This document shows positions 8,168 to 15,397 of a stretch of DNA of 19,542 bases, piece by piece. The number at the start of each line of letters is the position of its first letter. The first letter of the stretch is position 1. The stretch lies in contig CAZYCC010000029.1 of assembly GCA_964645985.1 (NCBI GenBank), positions 1 to 19,542 of the forward strand. Direction: 5' to 3'. The position numbers and the translations under genes are program-made. This DNA is from CAZYCC01 sp964645985 (GTDB taxonomy: Bacteria; Bacillota; Clostridia; Oscillospirales; CAG-272). The notes under the pieces were generated by a model, which did no database searches, had not been told where the DNA came from, and worked only from the letters and a program-made list of their open reading frames with translations.

Positions 8168-8265
8168 ACCACGTCGCGAACGAGATTCGTTTCATCCTCG
8201 ATTGATCGGTATATCGCGCTACAAGGCACGCCTTCTTTCGCAAAACCACATCACGCACGAGATTC
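8167..8265 (+). repeat. Two 22-base imperfect direct repeats, 77 bases apart
   Basis: The copies at 8167-8188 and 8244-8265 agree at 19 of 22 bases; both begin AACCAC and end ACGAGATTC. The first copy also runs into a small hairpin, AACGA-GAT-TCGTT (8179-8191). Both lie in the predicted leader, so they may be paired protein- or RNA-binding sites. They are too few and too imperfect to be a CRISPR. Confidence 0.4.
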
Positions 8266-8361
8266 CGCGAACTCTTTATAGTCGCGGCACTTCTTCCCGT
8301 CGCTCTCGAATCATTGCCTACCCAGGCGGGGATGCCCGGCGAGATTTTTCTCTTGAACTTT

Positions 8362-9000
8362 ATGCGCGTTGCGTTGCTCGTTTTGCTCGGGATTGTCGGG
8401 GCGGCGCTGCTCCTTCTCGGGGCGGTGCTCTGCGCGAGCGCGCGGGTGCGCCTGCGGTGGGGCGAGGAGGGTGGCGCCATCGAGGTCGGGGTGCTGTTTG
8501 TCAAAATTCGCCTTTATCCGCCGAAAAAGCGGCGAAAAAATCCGAAAAAATCGACAAAGCGCGAGGAACCTCGCCAAAAAGGAAAAAACTCCCCCGAGAA
8601 GGAGCCGGGGCCGCGCCGCCAGATCGACATACCGGCGCTCGCGCGCTTCGCACGGGAGATTCTGCGCGAAGTTCCCTTTCGCAAGACCGAAATTGATCTG
8701 CGCCGCTTCATTCTCACCATCGGAACGGGGGATGCCGCGAAGACCGCGCTGCGCTACAGCTTCGCGATGCAGGCGGTGACCGCGCTCTTCGCCCTCTTCG
8801 ATGAGGGGAAGTTCACCATTCACGGGCAGGACGCGGTCTCGGTTACGCCCGACTTTGTCGGGGGAAAGAGTACGCTGGCGCTTGACATCGCGCTGCGCCT
8901 GCCGATCGGCGCGACGCTCCTCTCGGTGGGCAGAGCTGTGCTGCGGCAGGCAAGAGCGGGCACGCTGCCTTTTCCCCTCGCCCGCGCGCAAGAGGGATAA
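8362..9000 (+). CDS. DUF2953 family membrane-anchored protein (YtfI-like)
   Basis: This 212-residue protein has one N-terminal hydrophobic helix (residues about 3-22). A short strand-like segment, a Lys/Arg/Glu-rich linker (about 52-85) and a globular part follow, containing KTEIDLRRFILTIGTGDAAKTALRY. The arrangement and the position just before ytfJ match DUF2953/YtfI of sporulating Firmicutes; its molecular role is not established. I chose the ATG at 8362 because it places the membrane helix at the extreme N-terminus. Upstream in-frame starts (TTG 8314, ATG 8332) add residues lacking any signal features. No Shine-Dalgarno is visible; the start is preceded by GATTTTTCTCTTGAACTTT. ytfJ follows after 68 bases. 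Confidence 0.8.
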   Translation: MRVALLVLLGIVGAALLLLGAVLCASARVRLRWGEEGGAIEVGVLFVKIRLYPPKKRRKNPKKSTKREEPRQKGKNSPEKEPGPRRQIDIPALARFAREILREVPFRKTEIDLRRFILTIGTGDAAKTALRYSFAMQAVTALFALFDEGKFTIHGQDAVSVTPDFVGGKSTLALDIALRLPIGATLLSVGRAVLRQARAGTLPFPLARAQEG

Positions 9001-9068
9001 CGGCGCCGCTTCCCTTCCCTTCTCTGTTATTGCAACTGTATTTTGATTCTCGATTAAAGGATCTGGCT

Positions 9069-9599
9069 ATGAGCAACCCGGAGAGCAAAATCAGCGAACT
9101 GCTGCGCACATCGCTCGAGAAGATTCGCGAGGCGGTGGACGCGAACACGGTGGTCGGCGAGCCGGTTTGGAACGACGAGGAGGTCGCGGTTCTCCCGGTA
9201 TCCAAGGTCAGCGTTGGAACTGCGTCGGGCGGCCTCGACCGCTTCGCGAAGAACGTTGCCGGCGCTCAGAAAGAAGGCGCACCGCCTCCTAAAGGGGACA
9301 GCTTCGGCGGGGGAGGCGGCATCGGCGTTACCGTGAACCCGATCGGCTTTCTCGTCATCAAGACCGGCGGGAGCGTCGAGTTTCTCAGCATTGCCGCCGC
9401 AGGCAGCTCATCGACCGCCGTAAATGTACTCGACACGGTCGCCGAGTTCCTCGACCGCTCGCCGGAGCTGCTCGCTAAGGTGAAGAACATCTTCAAGGGC
9501 GACAAATCTTCTACCGACGAGCCTCCCGCGACAGACGCACCCGAGAGCGAGAGCTCCTCCCCCGCGAAGGAGAAGAAGCCGTTAAAGAAGAAGGAGTGA
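9069..9599 (+). CDS. ytfJ: GerW family sporulation protein YtfJ
   Basis: This 176-residue protein belongs to the YtfJ/GerW family, which is made in the developing spore in Bacillus and is needed for normal germination. Visible family features are the N-terminal helix (SKISELLRTSLEKIREAVDA), the conserved start VVGEPV, the glycine-rich FGGGGGIGV loop (about 79-87) and the following VNPIGFLVI strand. A Lys/Glu/Ser-rich tail follows residue 145. The ATG at 9069 has a good AAAGGA site (9056-9061) seven bases upstream. I looked for sigma-F/sigma-G promoter elements in the 68-base gap and found none that were convincing. It probably reads from the promoter before DUF2953. Confidence 0.9.
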   Translation: MSNPESKISELLRTSLEKIREAVDANTVVGEPVWNDEEVAVLPVSKVSVGTASGGLDRFAKNVAGAQKEGAPPPKGDSFGGGGGIGVTVNPIGFLVIKTGGSVEFLSIAAAGSSSTAVNVLDTVAEFLDRSPELLAKVKNIFKGDKSSTDEPPATDAPESESSSPAKEKKPLKKKE

Positions 9600-9847
9600 C
9601 GGCGGCGGGCACAATTCTATTGTGACTTTCGCTTGCCAAGATTTTCGCGCGGGGATTTGCCGAAGGGACATCCCCGGCGGTGCCAATGCCGTCGTCCCCT
9701 CGGTATTTGGCGGGTATTCTCGCCCGCTTTCCCGCCCGTCGCCCGTGAAAACAGCGAGGGCATGACGATTTTTCGTCTCCCTGCCCCCTCGATTTGCCGC
9801 AAGATAACCTCCCTGCGCGGCGCGAGGCTCTCTCTTTTTGTGGTTTT
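9600..9847 (+). other. Spacer with several hairpins before rluB
   Basis: Three inverted repeats stand out. CACAAT-TCT-ATTGTG lies at 9610-9624 just after ytfJ. A 7-base stem CGGGGAT/ATCCCCG spans 9650-9676. A nested structure at 9755-9791 has outer arms CGAGGG/CCCTCG and an inner GACGA-TTTT-TCGTC hairpin (9764-9777). None is followed by a proper T run, so they are not clean terminators; a structured leader or processing site is possible. A T-rich tract (9830-9847) then abuts the start codon. Confidence 0.35.
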
Positions 9848-10570
9848 ATGTCCGATGAGCGTGTGCGTTTGCAGAAGTTGATTGCCGCGCGTGGGGTGTG
9901 CTCGCGGCGAGCGGCGGAGGACGCCATCCGCGCGGGGCGGGTCAGCGTCAACGGAGAGCGCGCGATAATCGGTCAGACGGTCGACCCCGCGCGCGATGAG
10001 GTTACGCTCGACGGCGCGCCGCTGCCGCCACCGAGTGAGCACCTCACCATTCTCCTCCACAAACCTGCGGGCGTGGTCAGCACGCTCTCGGATGAGTGCG
10101 GGCGGCCTACGGTCGCCGACCTTGTCGCCGACTGCGGGCGGCGGGTCTACCCGATCGGGCGGCTCGATCTGCAGTCGGAGGGGCTGCTGCTCCTCACAAA
10201 CGACGGCGATCTCGCCCTGCGCCTGACGCACCCGCGCCACGAAGTGCCAAAATATTACGAGGTTACGGTGTCATCGCCGGTGACGCACGCGCAGATGGCG
10301 ATCCTGCGCTCCCCACTCGTCATTGATGGGTACCGCATCCGCCCGGTCGAATGCCGCGTCGTCTCGCACACTCGCCGCGCGGTCTGCATTGGGATGACCC
10401 TCTTTGAGGGGCGCAACCGCCAGATCCGCGAGATGTGTCGCGCCGCCGGACTGCATATCCTGCGCTTGCGCCGCCTCGCCGTTGGGAAAATCACTTTGGA
10501 GGATCTGCCGAAGGGCAAGTGGCGCCGCCTCACAGAGGCGGAAGTGGCGTATCTCAAAGGAGTAAAGTAA
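9848..10570 (+). CDS. rluB: 23S rRNA pseudouridine synthase, RsuA/RluB family
   Basis: This 240-residue enzyme would convert a specific uridine in rRNA to pseudouridine. Residues about 5-50 form an S4 RNA-binding domain (RLQKLIAARGVCSRRAAEDAI). The catalytic domain begins with the HKPAGVVST strand and holds the active-site aspartate in GRLDLQSEGLLLLTNDGDLA (D107). The NRQIREM motif near the C-terminus is the other RsuA/RluB/RluE signature. The RluB-type assignment (rather than RsuA) rests on gene context beside scpAB and is less certain than the family. The ATG at 9848 is chosen because the S4 domain starts there; the in-frame ATG at 9794 would add 18 unlike residues. There is no Shine-Dalgarno; the leader ends CTCTCTTTTTGTGGTTTT. 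Confidence 0.92.
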   Translation: MSDERVRLQKLIAARGVCSRRAAEDAIRAGRVSVNGERAIIGQTVDPARDEVTLDGAPLPPPSEHLTILLHKPAGVVSTLSDECGRPTVADLVADCGRRVYPIGRLDLQSEGLLLLTNDGDLALRLTHPRHEVPKYYEVTVSSPVTHAQMAILRSPLVIDGYRIRPVECRVVSHTRRAVCIGMTLFEGRNRQIREMCRAAGLHILRLRRLAVGKITLEDLPKGKWRRLTEAEVAYLKGVK

Positions 10571-10875
10571 AGCGCTTCCTCTTTTGGCGAGGAGAGCGAT
10601 CCGTGCGAGATGCGGGGTGCGCTCCTCGGCGCGTTGCCTCAAAACTCGCGAAAAATCGACCGCGCCGCGAAAGCCCCCGCGGCATCCGCGCTGCGCCCCC
10701 TCCTCAACACGGCGGATTCCTCTTTTCCAAGATTCCCCTCTTCAATAAGTCGATCTCTCTGTTTTCCACGCCTTCGATTCACCCAGCCAACTCCCCCCTC
10801 TGATTCCTCGCGCTGCTCGCCGTGCGGCTTGCCCGGAGAAATTCGATCGTCTCGGGTTTTCCGCGCTCGTTTTGT
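10571..10875. other. 305-base spacer, nothing recognised
   Basis: No gene is supported. A short bulged hairpin at 10573-10598 directly follows the rluB stop but has no T tract. The right half is pyrimidine-rich and ends in TTTTCCGCGCTCGTTTTGT before the next start. Overlapping frames look like shadows. Confidence 0.4.
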
Positions 10876-11271
10876 ATGTATAAAGTTTTTCTCTTGCGGG
10901 ACGCTGAGCTGCAGGCGAAGCTCTGCGAGGCTTGCGGTCTACCCGACTACCCTGGCTATCCCGCGCTCGCCATCCGCACCGAGCGCGGGGATGTCGGTAT
11001 CCTTCCCTTTTATATGGAGCGCGGGCGGGCGGTGATCCGCGCCATCGGCGCGCTCCCGGGTGCAATCGAGGAGGACTTCGAGCCGTTTTTCGTCGCGGGG
11101 CGGCAGCTGCTCAATATGTGCGAGCAGTGCGGCGCTGCCGAGGGCGTCCTCCTCACCCCGCCGACCGACCCCGCGCGCACCCGCCTCGCGAAGGTGATCG
11201 GCTTTCATGAGCAAAACGGAGTTTGGACAATGGATCTGCGCGGTTTCTTCACGAAACACCACGAAGAATAA
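10876..11271 (+). CDS. Small GNAT-like protein of unknown function
   Basis: This 131-residue soluble protein has no recognised catalytic motif. Its second half (a helix with LLNMCEQCGAAEGVLLT, then DPARTRLAKVIGFHE and NGVWTMDLRGFF) resembles the C-terminal part of GNAT-type folds in clostridial hypothetical proteins, where a Gly-Phe turn precedes the last strand. The usual acetyl-CoA-binding R/Q-x-x-G-x-G/A is not evident, so it may be a degenerate or non-catalytic member. The ATG at 10876 (MYKVFLLRDAELQ) is preferred; the in-frame ATG at 10822 adds 18 arginine-rich residues with no coding character. The leader is T-rich without Shine-Dalgarno. The gene ends just before a bidirectional terminator facing the lipoprotein gene. 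Confidence 0.65.
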   Translation: MYKVFLLRDAELQAKLCEACGLPDYPGYPALAIRTERGDVGILPFYMERGRAVIRAIGALPGAIEEDFEPFFVAGRQLLNMCEQCGAAEGVLLTPPTDPARTRLAKVIGFHEQNGVWTMDLRGFFTKHHEE

Positions 11272-11322
11272 GAGCGCCCGCCGCCCGCCGCGTTTCCGTA
11301 ATCGCCTCATTCTCCATATCAA

Positions 11323-11348
11323 AACCCCCTCGGACACCCGAGGGGGTT
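11323..11348. terminator. Bidirectional intrinsic terminator between convergent genes
   Basis: A perfect 11-base stem, AACCCCCTCGG (11323-11333) and CCGAGGGGGTT (11338-11348), encloses a 4-base ACAC loop. On the minus strand it is followed by a TTTT run (complement of 11321-11324), making it a good terminator for the lipoprotein gene. On the plus strand it is followed by only two to three T residues, so it is weaker for the GNAT-like gene. Confidence 0.85.
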
Positions 11349-11381
11349 ATCATTCGGTTTCGCGGCGATGACCGCGCGGAT

Positions 11382-12491
11382 TTATTTCCCGGAAGCGGCG
11401 CCCGATGAGGCGGCGTCCGAGGTCACATCCTCGTCGATGGTCACCTGCGAGCGAACGAAGTCGGATACCTTCTCGAAGAGCACCGACTGGCGGATCGAAC
11501 TCTCCTCGTATCCCGCGTCCTTGAGGTCCTTCACGCTCTCGAAGCCGTTTTCCTTCGCGACGTGCTCGGCACCCTCGTTATACTCCTCATCCGATACGGT
11601 GATGTTGTTCGTGCGCGCGAGATAGTAGTAGACGATCTCCTGCTTGACCGAGGTCGACGCCGACTGATTGATCGATTCGTACATCTGATCCATCGTCTGC
11701 CCCTGCGACTCGACATATTCCTTGACCGACTGCCCGGAGTAGGAGGCGTAGGTCTTGTACATATTGAAGTAGCTCTCGAAAGCCTCGTCGTACTCCTTGT
11801 CGGGGTATTGCTTCATCCGGCAGGCGGAGATGTAGGCTTGCATTGCGAGGTTAGAGGTGATCGTCTCGCGCGTGCCCTCCTCAAAGGCGGAGACCGAGGT
11901 GTAGGCGTGCGCGTCGTCCTTGGTCTGCTCGGTGACGAAGGCATCATCGAAAGCGGGCAGGTTGGTGCGCTCCGCCGATTTTATCGTCACGGTGAATTCG
12001 ACTGGTTTTCCGTTGAACTGCTCCGCACCTTGCGGATCGGTGTCGGGGTTGCGATAATCTTCCGGGAAGGTCAGATTGAGGACGACGCCCTCGTCTCCCA
12101 CCTTCTTACCGACAAGACCATCTTCAAAGCCGTCGATAAAGCTGTCCGAGCCGAGCTCGAGCTCGTAGTCGGTGCCGCTGCCGCCGGTGAAGGTCTCCCC
12201 GTCCATTTTGCCCTCGTAGTCGATGGTCGCGGTGTCTCCGTTTTTGAGGATGTCGCCCTCCGCAAGATCCTCGGTCTCCGCCGCGCCCTCCTGCAGGGAG
12301 CTTTTCGCCTCGGAAAGCTGCTCCTCGATCTCGGTGCGGCTGACGGTAATGGTCGACAGATCCGCCGGCTCCAGATATTCGGTGAGGTCGTAATCGTATT
12401 TGGTCTTGCTGCCGCAGCCGAGCAGCGAGAGGCAGAGCATTCCCGCCAGCAAAAGAAAGGCGAGTGCGCGAGCGGTCGAATGGCGAAACAT
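11382..12491 (-). CDS. Lipoprotein FKBP-type peptidyl-prolyl isomerase, trigger-factor-like
   Basis: This 369-residue protein starts with a lipoprotein signal peptide: basic MFRHSTAR, a hydrophobic stretch and lipobox LSLLGC with the lipidated cysteine near residue 26. It should be anchored on the outer face of the membrane. Residues about 85-180 form an FKBP domain (NGDTATIDYEGKMDGETF, GFEDGLVGKKVGDEGVVLNL), and the rest is a helical region resembling the trigger factor C-terminal chaperone arm. It lacks the ribosome-binding N-domain, so it is probably an extracytoplasmic foldase, analogous in role to PrsA. The ATG at 12491 has AAAGGAG ten to eleven bases upstream; the longer open frame to 12683 lacks coding character. 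The gene ends shortly before the strong terminator and has its own promoter, so it is a single transcription unit. Confidence 0.9.
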   Translation of the reverse strand: MFRHSTARALAFLLLAGMLCLSLLGCGSKTKYDYDLTEYLEPADLSTITVSRTEIEEQLSEAKSSLQEGAAETEDLAEGDILKNGDTATIDYEGKMDGETFTGGSGTDYELELGSDSFIDGFEDGLVGKKVGDEGVVLNLTFPEDYRNPDTDPQGAEQFNGKPVEFTVTIKSAERTNLPAFDDAFVTEQTKDDAHAYTSVSAFEEGTRETITSNLAMQAYISACRMKQYPDKEYDEAFESYFNMYKTYASYSGQSVKEYVESQGQTMDQMYESINQSASTSVKQEIVYYYLARTNNITVSDEEYNEGAEHVAKENGFESVKDLKDAGYEESSIRQSVLFEKVSDFVRSQVTIDEDVTSDAASSGAASGK

Positions 12492-12640
12492 AGCTTGGAG
12501 TTCTCCTTTGGTGTGCAATGTGGGCGCGGCGCAGCGCACAAAATGAGCGGAGCGGCGCGGGAAGTGCGGCGCGCATACACGCGCGAGCCGCGCAAGGGTT
12601 GCGGCGCGGTGATTGCGCGGGCGCGGTCGATCAAGAGCAT

Positions 12641-12669
12641 AGTATACCACAAAAGAGCAGCGCTGTAAA
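12641..12669 (-). promoter_or_regulatory. Strong sigma-A promoter of the FKBP lipoprotein gene
   Basis: On the minus strand TTTACA (12669-12664) is followed by a 17-base spacer and TATACT (12646-12641), with an extended -10 TG. Each hexamer matches five of six consensus bases. Transcription would start near 12634. Confidence 0.8.
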
Positions 12670-12858
12670 CCCCCCGCGGGCAAAATCCTATGGGGAGAGA
12701 AGGTAAAATTTTCGCGAGAGGTTCGCGTCCTCCTGAAATTTGCTCATCGGGCGCCGCCCACGCGGAATTTTCCGCCGCGCGTTCCCCGCGCCGCACGGCT
12801 TTCTCAATCACGGTCGAAATGCCGTCCCGCCTCGCTTCCCGCCGTACCCCGCCACGTC

Positions 12859-12887
12859 TTGCAAAGGGAGAGGGTTTATGATATACT
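12859..12887 (+). promoter_or_regulatory. Sigma-A promoter of prfA
   Basis: TTGCAA (12859-12864), a 17-base spacer and TATACT (12882-12887) are present, again with an extended -10 TG (12879-12880). Transcription would begin near 12894, giving a leader of about 86 bases. Confidence 0.75.
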
Positions 12888-12979
12888 ATAGTGGAAACGC
12901 TTTGGCGCGCGCGGAGGACGTCGCGGGGGACTGTGACCGAGCTCCTTCTGTGCGAAATTTTGTCTATTCGTTTTCTTTT

Positions 12980-14071
12980 ATGAGCCTTGACGAACGGCTT
13001 GCGCAGATTGAGCAGCGCGCCGAGAAGATCTCGTATTTGCTCTCGCGAGAGGAGGTCTTCACCGATGGCGACAGACTCGCCTCGCTCCTCAAAGAGCAAA
13101 AGCAGCTTGAGCGCCCGCTCGAGCTGCACCGCCGTCTGCTCGCCATTGACGAGGAGCTGACTACCCTCTCGGAGGAGGCGGCGGCTGCCGCACGCGAGGG
13201 TGATCGTGAGCTGCAGGAGTACATTTCCGAGGAGATTTCCGCTCTGCGGAGCGAGCGCGAGGAGAAAAGCGCGCAGCTGCGCCCGCTCCTCCTGCCGCGT
13301 GATCCGGACGACGATAAGAGTGTTGTCGTCGAAATTCGCGCGGGAACCGGTGGGGAGGAGGCGGCGCTTTTCGCCGCCGATCTTTGCAGGATGTACGCGA
13401 TGTACGCGGCGAGAGCGGGGCTGCGCTTTACCCTCACCTACAGCTCGCAGACAGAGCTGGGCGGATATAAGGAGGTCTCCTTTCTGCTTGAGGGGGATGG
13501 CGCCTTCGGGCGAATGAAGTACGAGGCGGGAGTGCACCGCGTGCAGCGCGTGCCGCGCACCGAGTCGCAGGGGCGAATACAAACCTCCGCCGTCACGGTC
13601 GCCGTTCTACCCGAGGCGGAGGAGGTCGAGGTCAATATTGCGCCGGGAGACATCGAAATTGAGACCTGCAAGTCCTCCGGGGCGGGCGGGCAGCACATTA
13701 ACAAGACTGAGAGCGCGGTGCGCGTTATCCACCGCCCGAGCGGCATTGTCGTCGAGTGCCGTAGCGAGCGCAGTCAGCTGCAAAACAAAGATCAGGCGCT
13801 CAAAATCCTGCGATCTAAGCTCTATGAGCGCGAGAGGGCGGCAAAAGAAGAACAGATCGCCGGCGCGCGGCGCGCGCAGGTGGGCTCGGGCGACCGCAGC
13901 GAGAAGATTCGCACCTACAACTACCCGCAGAACCGCGTGACCGACCACCGCATAGGTCTAACGCTCCATACACTCGACCGTTTCCTCGACGGGGAGATCG
14001 AGCAGATGCTCGACGCGCTCGCCGCCGCCGACGCCGCCGCGAAAATGCGCGAACAGGGCGCTGAGCTGTAA
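12980..14071 (+). CDS. prfA: Peptide chain release factor 1
   Basis: RF1 reads UAA and UAG stop codons in the ribosomal A site and triggers release of the finished protein. The 363-residue length is normal. The catalytic GGQ (G236, G237, Q238) sits in SSGAGGQHINKTESAVR. The stop-codon recognition tripeptide, normally P-A-T or P-V-T in RF1, here reads P192-R193-T194 within RVQRVPRTESQGRIQT. This is RF1-like rather than the SPF of RF2, but with an unusual middle residue. The ATG at 12980 gives the standard RF1 N-terminus (MSLDERLAQIEQRAEKI); it has no Shine-Dalgarno and follows TTTTGTCTATTCGTTTTCTTTT (12958-12979, 22 bases, mostly T). No prmC (the methyltransferase that modifies the GGQ glutamine) adjoins it here. 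tsaC follows after about 300 bases, an order seen in other Firmicutes. Confidence 0.96.
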   Translation: MSLDERLAQIEQRAEKISYLLSREEVFTDGDRLASLLKEQKQLERPLELHRRLLAIDEELTTLSEEAAAAAREGDRELQEYISEEISALRSEREEKSAQLRPLLLPRDPDDDKSVVVEIRAGTGGEEAALFAADLCRMYAMYAARAGLRFTLTYSSQTELGGYKEVSFLLEGDGAFGRMKYEAGVHRVQRVPRTESQGRIQTSAVTVAVLPEAEEVEVNIAPGDIEIETCKSSGAGGQHINKTESAVRVIHRPSGIVVECRSERSQLQNKDQALKILRSKLYERERAAKEEQIAGARRAQVGSGDRSEKIRTYNYPQNRVTDHRIGLTLHTLDRFLDGEIEQMLDALAAADAAAKMREQGAEL

Positions 14072-14371
14072 GCGCGCAGTTGATACCCGCCGGCGTCCGG
14101 CAAGTGCCGCCGAGGCCCTTCGGCGCAAATTTTCGATGAAATTTCGGGGGATAGTTCGCGCGTGCGGCACTTTGTCTGCGAAATCATCGCGGTAGTGACC
14201 GCCCCCGATAGCCCGCCCTCGCAAGAAATAACCGCTTTCTCATCGCCTGCCCACGCCGATAGAAAGCGCGGCGCAAACCCTCCCGCCCACGGCGTCTCTT
14301 CTCTTTTATGATCGATCTGCGGCTGACCGCCCCGCCTTGCCGCGCCGACTGCTTTTTTCGTTTTGTATGGG
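14072..14371. other. 300-base spacer between prfA and tsaC
   Basis: A hairpin at 14108-14125 (CGCCGA/TCGGCG, with one wobble pair) is followed by CAAATTTTC, a possible weak terminator for prfA. An AAATTT-TCGATG-AAATTT inverted repeat (14127-14144) comes next. The remainder holds no recognised gene. Near the right end, T-rich tracts precede both an out-of-frame ATG (14308) and the ATGGGATGATT start region of tsaC. Confidence 0.35.
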
Positions 14372-15397
14372 ATGATTACTCGCCTCATTCGCTGCCCCAC
14401 GGAGGAGGATTTGCGGCTCGCGGGGGTAACGGTGCGAGCGGGGGGACTTGTCGCTTTCCCAACCGAGACGGTCTACGGGCTCGGCGCGAGCGCGCTCGAT
14501 CGGCGCGCCGCCGCGCGTGTCTACACGGCGAAAGGGCGCCCGTCCGATAATCCTCTGATCGTCCATTTGCCGCGCGCCGATCTCGCGGGGCAGATCGCCC
14601 GGGTCAGCTCCACTTTCGACGCGCTCGCAAGAGCTTTCCTGCCGGGGCCGCTGACCGTTATCCTCCCCAAAAAAGAAGTTATTCCGGACGAGGTCACCGG
14701 GGGGCTGCCGACCGTCGCGCTGCGCGTGCCGGAGCACCCGCTCGCGCGGGAGTTTCTTGCACAGTGCGACGTTCCGGTGGCGGCGCCCTCGGCGAACACC
14801 TCCGGGCACCCCAGCCCGACCGCGGCGGATCATGTCCTGCACGACCTCGGGGGGAAAATCGAGATGATCCTCGATGGGGGGAGCTGCCGCTGCGGCGTTG
14901 AGTCGACCATCGTCAAGGTGGAGGAGGACGCGCTGCTGCTCCTGCGGCCGGGGGCGATCACTCCCAAGATGATCACGGCGGCGACAGGTCTGCCGGTCCT
15001 CGATCGCACGTGGGTTGTCGTCGCGCCGGGAGAGACGCCGCTCGCGCCCGGGATGAAGTACCGGCATTACGCGCCGCGGGCGCGGGTGATTCTCCTGCGC
15101 GGAAATAGGGAAGCGATTCTCGCCTTCCTGCGCGCGCGCGCGGGCGACCCGACGGTCGCTATCCTCTCCGACGGGGAGGATATGGCAACGATTGCGCCGG
15201 ACCGCACGATCTCCCTCGGGGATCGTACCGACCCCGTCTCGATGGCGCACCGCCTCTTCGCCGCGCTGCGCGCGCTCGATGATAGGGAGGAGATCACGAC
15301 GGCGTATGCGGCGATGCCGCCGGAGGAGGGGGTAGGAGAGGCGGTTGCCAACCGCCTGCGCAAGGCGGCGGGAAACCAAATCCTCGACGTGAAATAA
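14372..15397 (+). CDS. tsaC: L-threonylcarbamoyladenylate synthase, Sua5/YwlC type
   Basis: This 341-residue cytosolic enzyme makes threonylcarbamoyl-AMP from threonine, bicarbonate and ATP, the first step of the t6A37 modification of ANN-decoding tRNAs. The YrdC-like domain is clear: FPTETVYGLG (29-38), KGRPSDNPL (54-62), the AAPSANTSGHPSPT segment and VESTIV. The connector GMKYRHYAP (from M228) and a C-terminal Rossmann-like Sua5 domain show it is the long Sua5 type (about 340-350 residues) rather than the short TsaC. The ATG at 14372 is the best in-frame start; an ATG at 14367 is out of frame and forms a two-codon ORF, ATG GGA TGA, whose stop overlaps the tsaC start. There is no Shine-Dalgarno; a T-rich leader is present. 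Functional partners (TsaB, TsaD, TsaE) are not in the window. Confidence 0.95.
   Translation: MITRLIRCPTEEDLRLAGVTVRAGGLVAFPTETVYGLGASALDRRAAARVYTAKGRPSDNPLIVHLPRADLAGQIARVSSTFDALARAFLPGPLTVILPKKEVIPDEVTGGLPTVALRVPEHPLAREFLAQCDVPVAAPSANTSGHPSPTAADHVLHDLGGKIEMILDGGSCRCGVESTIVKVEEDALLLLRPGAITPKMITAATGLPVLDRTWVVVAPGETPLAPGMKYRHYAPRARVILLRGNREAILAFLRARAGDPTVAILSDGEDMATIAPDRTISLGDRTDPVSMAHRLFAALRALDDREEITTAYAAMPPEEGVGEAVANRLRKAAGNQILDVK

Larger units (their letters stand above)
7915..8361. other. 447-base non-coding spacer before the DUF2953 gene
   Basis: Open frames crossing this stretch look like shadows, with arginine- and serine-rich composition. From left to right it holds about 180 bases with nothing recognised, a 17-base palindrome (8100-8116), a promoter (8140-8167) and a 22-base imperfect direct repeat (8167-8188 and 8244-8265). 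It ends in a T-rich leader (8345-8361) before the start at 8362. If the promoter is real, the leader RNA would be about 190 bases long. Confidence 0.5.
12492..12979. other. Divergent intergenic region between the lipoprotein gene and prfA
   Basis: The 488 bases contain two back-to-back promoters (12641-12669 leftward, 12859-12887 rightward). The leftward leader is about 140 bases, GC-rich and without a clear structure. The rightward leader is about 86 bases and ends in a T-rich tract. Long frames crossing the region on both strands look like shadows of the high GC content. Confidence 0.5.

Noticed and set aside
8167..8265. Direct repeats as a CRISPR array
   Set aside because: There are only two copies, three mismatches and a 55-base gap between them, with no cas genes nearby.
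8010..8696. 228-codon plus-strand frame in the spacer before DUF2953
   Set aside because: Its second half is out of frame over the DUF2953 gene, and its first half is Arg/Ser-rich with no ribosome-binding site or domain.
9030..9058. TTGCAA plus ATTAAA as a promoter directly before ytfJ
   Set aside because: The -10 matches only three of six bases and overlaps the ribosome-binding site.
10573..10598. Hairpin after the rluB stop as a terminator
   Set aside because: The stem is bulged and there is no T tract after it.
12071..13582. 503-codon minus-strand frame over the divergent region and prfA
   Set aside because: It overlaps two well-supported genes in other frames, and its translation is arginine/serine-rich with no domain.
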